A stretch of DNA of 10,459 bases from assembly GCA_017528675.1 (NCBI GenBank), contig JAFXOO010000284.1, positions 1 to 10,459 of the forward strand, read 5' to 3'. Position numbers and translations under genes: made by a program. The notes beneath the pieces are model-generated. The model worked only from the letters and a program-made list of their open reading frames with translations. It ran no database searches and was not told where the DNA came from. Source of the DNA: Oscillospiraceae bacterium. GTDB lineage: Bacteria > Bacillota > Clostridia > Oscillospirales > Ruminococcaceae. Each line of letters begins with the position of its first letter. The stretch's first letter is position 1. Shown one piece after another: positions 6,465-10,459 of this stretch.

Positions 6465-7232
6465 ATGCATATTTGTCCTAAATGCGGCAGACAGCTTGCC
6501 GACGGCGAGATTTGCCACTGCGACGCACCCAACCAGCCGCAATCCGAGCAGCCGGGCTTTTCCTACGGTCAGCCCGTGCCGCCGCAGTATCCGCAGGGGT
6601 ACTACTACAATCCCCAGCAGGCACCCCCGCAGAAGAAGGGTCTGTCCAACGGCTGCATCATCGCACTGGTCATCGGCATCATCTCCTTTTTCTTCATCAC
6701 AGCCATCCTCGTAGCAATCCTGGTGCCTGCCATGATCGGTTACACCAGAAAAGCCAATTATTCCAAATCCACAGCACAGGCCAAAACTGTCTTCAATGCG
6801 GCAAATTCGGCGCTTACGGAACTGGATACCAGAGGCGAACTGGAAGCATTGGGCAGGAACTATATCATCTGCTCTGAGCCAGGCTCTGATTTCAATGCGG
6901 AAGGCGACACTGCCACGCTGCACCAGCTCGTGGAGCAGTTTATCCCTGAGGATTCCGATGGTAAGCAGTGGGAATATTTCTTTGTCGTGGAGGACAATAC
7001 ATGCGTTTACGCCGCAGCCTCCCGCACAGATCTGAATCTGAGCGGTTCCTATCCGCCCGGCTCTGATCTGCGCCCCAACCGTCTTGAAGGCATTCTTGCC
7101 CCGGAGGACTGGACGATCAACGACCTCTATACCGATGCCGTAACCAACCTTCCGGTCTATGATTTCGGCAGTTCTGATGATTGGGACTATGATGACGAGC
7201 AGGAGTACGACTGGGACTACCAGTACGAATAA
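6465..7232 (+). CDS. Zinc-ribbon membrane protein with a pilin-like helix and acidic tail
   Basis: This encodes 255 residues. ATG 6465 is chosen because AGGAGG at 6451-6456 sits eight bases upstream; the frame extends further back without a ribosome site. Domains in order: a short zinc-ribbon-like motif CPKCGRQLADGEICHC (Cys 4, 7, 17, 19); a Gln/Pro/Tyr-rich linker (about 21-57); one hydrophobic helix (about 63-88); a pilin-like amphipathic continuation, AILVPAMIGYTRKAN then SKSTAQAKTVFNAANSAL (80-117); a mixed extracytoplasmic domain (about 120-230); and a tail rich in Asp, Glu, Trp and Tyr (about 236-255). The helix resembles the stalk of type IV pilins and pseudopilins, but a prepilin peptidase site is not evident: Gly63 is followed by Cys and Ile, and the usual Glu5 is absent. 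The ribbon should face the cytoplasm and the tail the outside. It is probably monocistronic. Function is unknown. Confidence 0.8.
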   Translation: MHICPKCGRQLADGEICHCDAPNQPQSEQPGFSYGQPVPPQYPQGYYYNPQQAPPQKKGLSNGCIIALVIGIISFFFITAILVAILVPAMIGYTRKANYSKSTAQAKTVFNAANSALTELDTRGELEALGRNYIICSEPGSDFNAEGDTATLHQLVEQFIPEDSDGKQWEYFFVVEDNTCVYAAASRTDLNLSGSYPPGSDLRPNRLEGILAPEDWTINDLYTDAVTNLPVYDFGSSDDWDYDDEQEYDWDYQYE

Positions 7233-7236
7233 GACA

Positions 7237-7267
7237 AAAGAGCAGCGCCGTTACAGCGCTGCTCTTT
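7237..7267. terminator. Bidirectional terminator between convergent genes
   Basis: Bases 7237-7248 pair perfectly with 7256-7267 (12 pairs, GC-rich core) around a seven-base loop. The plus strand continues into CTGCTTATTTTTT and the minus strand into TGTCTTATTC. The hairpin begins five bases after one stop codon and ends five bases before the other, so it should serve both the zinc-ribbon gene and the CotH gene. Confidence 0.9.
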
Positions 7268-7271
7268 CTGC

Positions 7272-9872
7272 TTATTTTTTCAGAAGAATCCGTTTCAGTG
7301 CACCAAGATCAAAGACATCCGTCACACCGTCATCAACCACATCAGTCTGTGTAAGCTTTACCTTCTGCCCGGATACAAACTTCTGCAACAGCACCAGATC
7401 GAGCACATCAACCTCGCCGTCACCGTTGTAATCACCGGGAGCACCTGCGGTTGCCTCCGTATAGACCGCCTTCACAGTGGCATTGCCATTCTGGAGCCTG
7501 ATGCGGACAGAGGCATCCGTTTCCTTGCCCTCCGTCAGCTCTGCACCCTCGATTTCCCAGCGCACGAAGCGGAAGCCCTCCTTCGGCTCTGCCGTGAGCG
7601 GGAGGTCGTAATCACTGTGATACTTACCGCTCCAGGAGTCAATCTCCCCAAGCTTCAGTGTGTTGAGCCGGATGCTGCCGGACGCTGCGTCATTCTGCAC
7701 GGTAAGCGTCTGAGCCTGGCTCCGGAGCTGTGCCGCTGACCGCAGTGTGCGCTCCATTGCATCATACCGCTGGCTGTAGAAGCTTGTGATTGTCCGGTAG
7801 TCGTTCTCCACATTCTTCTGCCCGCCACCCATATTGCTGTTGTGGAAGCGCTTGTAGGTATCGGTAATCTGGGTAGCATAATTCTGCTTGTAATAGTCAA
7901 TCACCGGCGAGACACGGTCCATGTCGAAATTGTAATTCGCCAGATCCATCATCGTTGCCGAGAACGCAAGACGGAAGTCCTCGTCCTCAAGCAGCTTCGT
8001 GAACATTTTGCTGAAATCATCTTCATTCTGGCGGATCCGTGCGAAAGCATCCGTCGATGCGGCGGTCGTCTGTGTGTTATACAGCCCCTGTCCGTATTCC
8101 GTATCAAAGAGGTACATACGCCACTTGCCGTCGGCATAGGGGTTTTTCTCATCCTGCACGCTCGTGCGCCATACAGCGACATTGTTCTGCGGCCAGTCCC
8201 AGTTCACCCAGTAAATCTGCGCTGCAAAATAGTCGAGATAGCTCTGCATATCGACCTTTTCACAAAGCTGTGCATAGCTGATGGTGCCGTTTGCAACCCC
8301 CTGCACCATACTGTTCCACTCGTTCAGATCTGCCTCGGTACCCTCCTCAAGCTCATTGTTCTTGATGATGACAACGCTCGAAGCATCCACGCCGTAATGG
8401 CTGTCCAGCGTGCTTTTATCGACCTTCTCGGTGATCTGGTAGATACCCCAGAATTCGCCGTCGATGAACAGCACGCACTCATCCGTTGCCTGTACCGTGA
8501 AAGCTCTGTCCTTCACGAGCTGCTGGTTGATAGAATCACGGAAGAAAGCCGATTCATTGTCATTTCCGCCGTTGCGCAGCACAATCCGCTCGAACTTGGT
8601 GATCGGCTTGCCGTTCTTTGCCTTGGTCGCCGTGCCGCTGAAGAAATCATATTGCAGCTCCGGCATGCCATAATCCCGTCTGGCATAAATGTTGAAGCTT
8701 TTCTGCGGGGAATTGCGGGAGGCGCCGCCCTTGATACGGATGCCGACGTTCTGGTCAATCACAAGATTGCCGTTGTCAAATACCGTGAAGCTTGCCTCAC
8801 GCTCCCATTCCTTGCCCTTCTGGGTGTAATTGGCAGCCTTCTCCCAGTCATTGACCATGCCGCCGCCCCACGGGAAACCGCCCCACGGATTCTGCGGGCC
8901 GCCCGGCTGCTGTGTTTCATTCTCCTCGTCATAAACCTTGCCGAGGCAATAGATACCCTTCTCATAATCAAACAGATTGTCCGGGTCCGTCACCATGGAA
9001 ACAACCTTCATCTTCGGATAATAGCCGGAATTGGTCTTGCCGAGGAAGTAGGTTTTTGTCACGGAAGCGCTCACTCTGCCCTGTGCATCGACCGCCACTG
9101 CACGGATGATGGCGGCCTTGTCCACCTTCTCTCTCGGCGGCGTATAGCCCGATGCAGAAATATCTGTCCGGGCACTCAGACGGTTTTCCGTATCAGACAT
9201 ATCCTGGATGCGGATAGGTGCCGTGTATTTCTCAGACTCCGCAGTCGGATCGCTGCCGTCGATGGTGTAATAAATTGTCGATCCCGCCGGCGCTGTCAGC
9301 GTCAGGTCAAAGCTGCTGTCATAGAAGCCGCTCTCCTGTGAGAATTCCGGCGGCTCCACGGCATTTTCGCCCTCCGGTGCGGTGTTTGCCCTGCCCGGCG
9401 TTACGGAAAGCATGAACCATTCGCCGCTGCCGTCCGGATACTGTCCATAGGATGTGTCGGCAGCAATGGAACCGAAGGTCAGCGTATCCACCGCCGTGCC
9501 GTCCGGGGTTGTGAGCGTCAGTGTCTCGCCGGTACCGGACAGACCAAACGGCGCAATCGAGGTATCCGTTGCACCCGCTGTGCTGTCACAGTAGATCACC
9601 AGCCGTTCGCCTGCCGCAAGGCTCGTGCCTGCGGGGAAGGTAAAGCGATAGGGCTTCGTTGCCTTGTCGCTGATGCCCCAGCCGGAAAGATCCGCCGCAG
9701 CGCTGCCGCTGTTATAGAGCTCAATCCAGTCATAGCCGTTTCCCGATGTGCTCTTGGAGCAGACCTCGTTGAAGACCACGCCGCCTGCCGCTGCACTTGC
9801 CGGCAGAAGCCCCGCCTGTCCGATGAGCAGTCCGAGACACAGAATCCCGGCTGCTGTCCGTGTTGTTTTCAT
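7272..9872 (-). CDS. Secreted CotH-kinase protein with lamin-tail, chitobiase-like and dockerin I modules
   Basis: This encodes 866 residues. ATG 9872 sits eight bases from GGAGG; the adjacent ATG 9875 would add one Met. A signal peptide covers about 1-27 (KTTR, hydrophobic core, PASA). A lamin-tail domain (30-165) contains VVFNEVCSK and WIELYNSGSAAADLSGW. A chitobiase/beta-hexosaminidase C-terminal-like domain (175-278) contains IYYTIDGSDPT. The CotH kinase domain (285-715) contains VGIRIKGGASRNSPQKSFN (376-394), ERIVLRNGGNDNESAFFRD, WVNWDWPQNN (555-564) and LFDTEYGQG (588-596). An InlB-like beta repeat follows (720-805), with FRFVRWEIEG. A type I dockerin (812-866) has a canonical first loop DYNGDGEVDVLD and a degenerate second loop DVVDDGVTDVFD. 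CotH is an atypical protein kinase, first known from Bacillus spores; dockerins bind cohesins, so this is expected on a cellulosome or cell-surface scaffold. Substrate unknown. Confidence 0.95.
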   Translation of the reverse strand: MKTTRTAAGILCLGLLIGQAGLLPASAAAGGVVFNEVCSKSTSGNGYDWIELYNSGSAAADLSGWGISDKATKPYRFTFPAGTSLAAGERLVIYCDSTAGATDTSIAPFGLSGTGETLTLTTPDGTAVDTLTFGSIAADTSYGQYPDGSGEWFMLSVTPGRANTAPEGENAVEPPEFSQESGFYDSSFDLTLTAPAGSTIYYTIDGSDPTAESEKYTAPIRIQDMSDTENRLSARTDISASGYTPPREKVDKAAIIRAVAVDAQGRVSASVTKTYFLGKTNSGYYPKMKVVSMVTDPDNLFDYEKGIYCLGKVYDEENETQQPGGPQNPWGGFPWGGGMVNDWEKAANYTQKGKEWEREASFTVFDNGNLVIDQNVGIRIKGGASRNSPQKSFNIYARRDYGMPELQYDFFSGTATKAKNGKPITKFERIVLRNGGNDNESAFFRDSINQQLVKDRAFTVQATDECVLFIDGEFWGIYQITEKVDKSTLDSHYGVDASSVVIIKNNELEEGTEADLNEWNSMVQGVANGTISYAQLCEKVDMQSYLDYFAAQIYWVNWDWPQNNVAVWRTSVQDEKNPYADGKWRMYLFDTEYGQGLYNTQTTAASTDAFARIRQNEDDFSKMFTKLLEDEDFRLAFSATMMDLANYNFDMDRVSPVIDYYKQNYATQITDTYKRFHNSNMGGGQKNVENDYRTITSFYSQRYDAMERTLRSAAQLRSQAQTLTVQNDAASGSIRLNTLKLGEIDSWSGKYHSDYDLPLTAEPKEGFRFVRWEIEGAELTEGKETDASVRIRLQNGNATVKAVYTEATAGAPGDYNGDGEVDVLDLVLLQKFVSGQKVKLTQTDVVDDGVTDVFDLGALKRILLKK

Positions 9873-9875
9873 CAT

Positions 9876-10021
9876 AGTGACCTCCTCAGAATGATATTTC
9901 CCCCTTGATTCTATCTCAGGGCACCGCCCTGAAAGTGACATTAGTCATGCGGTTGCCGGCTCCCTGAGCCAGGCAGTTCGCTCATACCGTCGCACTCCCC
10001 TACTGTACAGGCATCGATTCA
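9876..10021 (-). promoter_or_regulatory. Structured 5' leader of the CotH gene, class not recognised
   Basis: About 148 bases separate the predicted transcription start near 10021 from the CotH ATG. On the minus-strand RNA four helices can form. GUGCG (9995-9991) pairs with CGCAU (9951-9947), enclosing UGCC/GGCA and GGCUC/GAGCC (9975-9954). UGAC/GUCA (9947-9936) shares a base with the first helix. UCAGGGC/GCCCUGA (9932-9916) has a three-base loop. The first pairing uses a G-U pair and works only as minus-strand RNA. CUCAGG in the second helix is also complementary to CCUGAG in the last, and nearly to UCUGAG just before the Shine-Dalgarno, so alternative folds are possible. No terminator T run is present. 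I matched it to no known riboswitch; common classes such as TPP, cobalamin, SAM-I and c-di-GMP do not fit. Confidence 0.45.
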
Positions 10022-10027
10022 GCTTTC

Positions 10028-10056
10028 ATTATACCATAGTTTTCTAAAAAAAGCAA
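10028..10056 (-). promoter_or_regulatory. Promoter of the CotH gene
   Basis: On the minus strand TTGCTT (10056-10051), a 17-base spacer and TATAAT (10033-10028) preceded by TGG form a strong extended -10 promoter. It fixes the long leader described at 9876-10021. Confidence 0.8.
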
Positions 10057-10121
10057 GTAAATCTGTGCAATTTATACTACTTTTCGTTCAGTCTGTCAAA
10101 GAGCTCGAAACACATGTTCTT

Positions 10122-10247
10122 CGCCGTATGGCGCAGGGGGCAGGGAGCCAATGCCAACAACTTAAGCTTTTTTGTCGGCTTGCGCCGACTTAGGAGGGGC
10201 TGCTCGCCCCTCCTAAACCACCCTCGGCAGGGCGGTGACCGCCCTGC
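10122..10247. repeat. Cluster of tandem hairpins, possible intergenic repeat element or small RNA
   Basis: Four hairpins follow one another in about 126 bases. CGCC/GGCG (10122-10133) has a GTAT loop. GTCGGC/GCCGAC (10174-10189) has a TTGC loop. Bases 10190-10200 pair with 10206-10216 (11 perfect pairs, five-base loop). Bases 10227-10235 pair with 10239-10247 (nine pairs, three-base loop). The second and third hairpins abut. None has a T run in the right place for a terminator: the run TTTTTTT lies before the second hairpin on the plus strand. The frame at 10114-10305 that crosses it has no ribosome site and is not credible as a gene. The fourth hairpin shares the arm sequence CAGGGC/GCCCTG with the last helix of the CotH leader. 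The rest of 10057-10355 shows nothing I can name. Confidence 0.55.
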
Positions 10248-10355
10248 ACCCGCAGGTTTTGTTTTCGTTAAGCAGAGAATGACGCCGCACCAACCACTTT
10301 TTTAGGCATAATCCATAAAAGCGCTGACAAAGCTGACAGAACCCCTGAAAACCGC

Positions 10356-10384
10356 TTGCATTTCACGCTGTAATGATTTATAAT
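10356..10384 (+). promoter_or_regulatory. Promoter of the gene starting at the right edge
   Basis: TTGCAT (10356-10361), a 17-base spacer and a perfect TATAAT (10379-10384) lie about 70 bases before ATG 10453. The leader of about 60 bases holds no strong structure. Confidence 0.78.
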
Positions 10385-10452
10385 AGTATGGTAGTTACAT
10401 TCTCACCGCCTGTCCGGCAGATGAAAACAGACGAAGACAAAGGAGTATAAAA

Positions 10453-10459
10453 ATGAAAA
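10453..10459 (+). CDS. Start of an unidentified gene cut by the window edge
   Basis: ATG 10453-10455 is followed by AAA and one more base. AAAGGAG lies just upstream at a usable distance and a good promoter precedes it, so a real gene very probably begins here. Only Met-Lys is visible, so its product cannot be named. Confidence 0.7.

Noticed and set aside
7842..9341. Long + strand frame of 499 codons opposite the CotH gene
   Set aside because: It is antisense to a gene with clear multi-domain homology, has no ribosome site, and its composition fits a codon-bias shadow.
9876..10021. CotH leader as a known cobalamin, SAM-I or TPP riboswitch
   Set aside because: Fragments such as GGCAACC look familiar, but the conserved core elements of these classes are not present in order.
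10114..10305. Possible small gene of 63 codons on the + strand
   Set aside because: It has no ribosome site before the ATG, and its sequence is produced by the hairpin cluster.

Overview
The window looks like chromosomal DNA from a gut Firmicute of the Oscillospiraceae, most likely a Ruminococcus-type fibre degrader. The main evidence is a secreted CotH protein ending in a type I dockerin, the cellulosome docking module. Strong AGGAGG-type ribosome sites, sigma-A promoters and a TrpR-like YerC protein also fit a Firmicute. The genus is an inference; no rRNA or other marker gene is present.

Layout. Bases 1-1016 (+) hold the end of a TerD-family gene followed directly by an AIM24-family gene. 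An intrinsic terminator at 1066-1095 closes the opposing unit. Bases 1203-3772 (-) are a two-gene operon: an AraC regulator with a GyrI-like ligand domain, then a MutS-related ATPase without mismatch-recognition domains. The interval 3773-4055 holds the AraC promoter and a long inverted repeat that probably terminates the HU gene; 3858-3937 shows nothing I can name. Bases 4056-4331 (-) encode HU behind a perfect TTGACA-17-TATAAT promoter. Bases 4497-4841 (-) encode a YerC/TrpR-like regulator. Bases 5055-6182 (-) encode a DUF4236 protein. Divergent from it, 6465-7232 (+) encodes a zinc-ribbon membrane protein whose membrane helix resembles a type IV pilin. A bidirectional terminator separates this from the large dockerin CotH gene at 7272-9872 (-).

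The 580-base interval 9873-10452 has no credible gene but is rich in structure: a CotH promoter with a folded leader of about 148 nt, a cluster of strong hairpins at 10122-10247, and a promoter plus ribosome site for a + strand gene of which only the first codons are in the window.

Working together: TerD/AIM24 and AraC/MutS-like are the only clear operons. The others appear to be single-gene units with their own promoters. No mobile element, CRISPR array, tRNA or rRNA was recognised. No complete new defence or metabolic system is evident. The best leads are the structured CotH leader, the hairpin cluster, the zinc-ribbon/pilin-helix protein and the divergent MutS-like ATPase paired with a ligand-sensing regulator.
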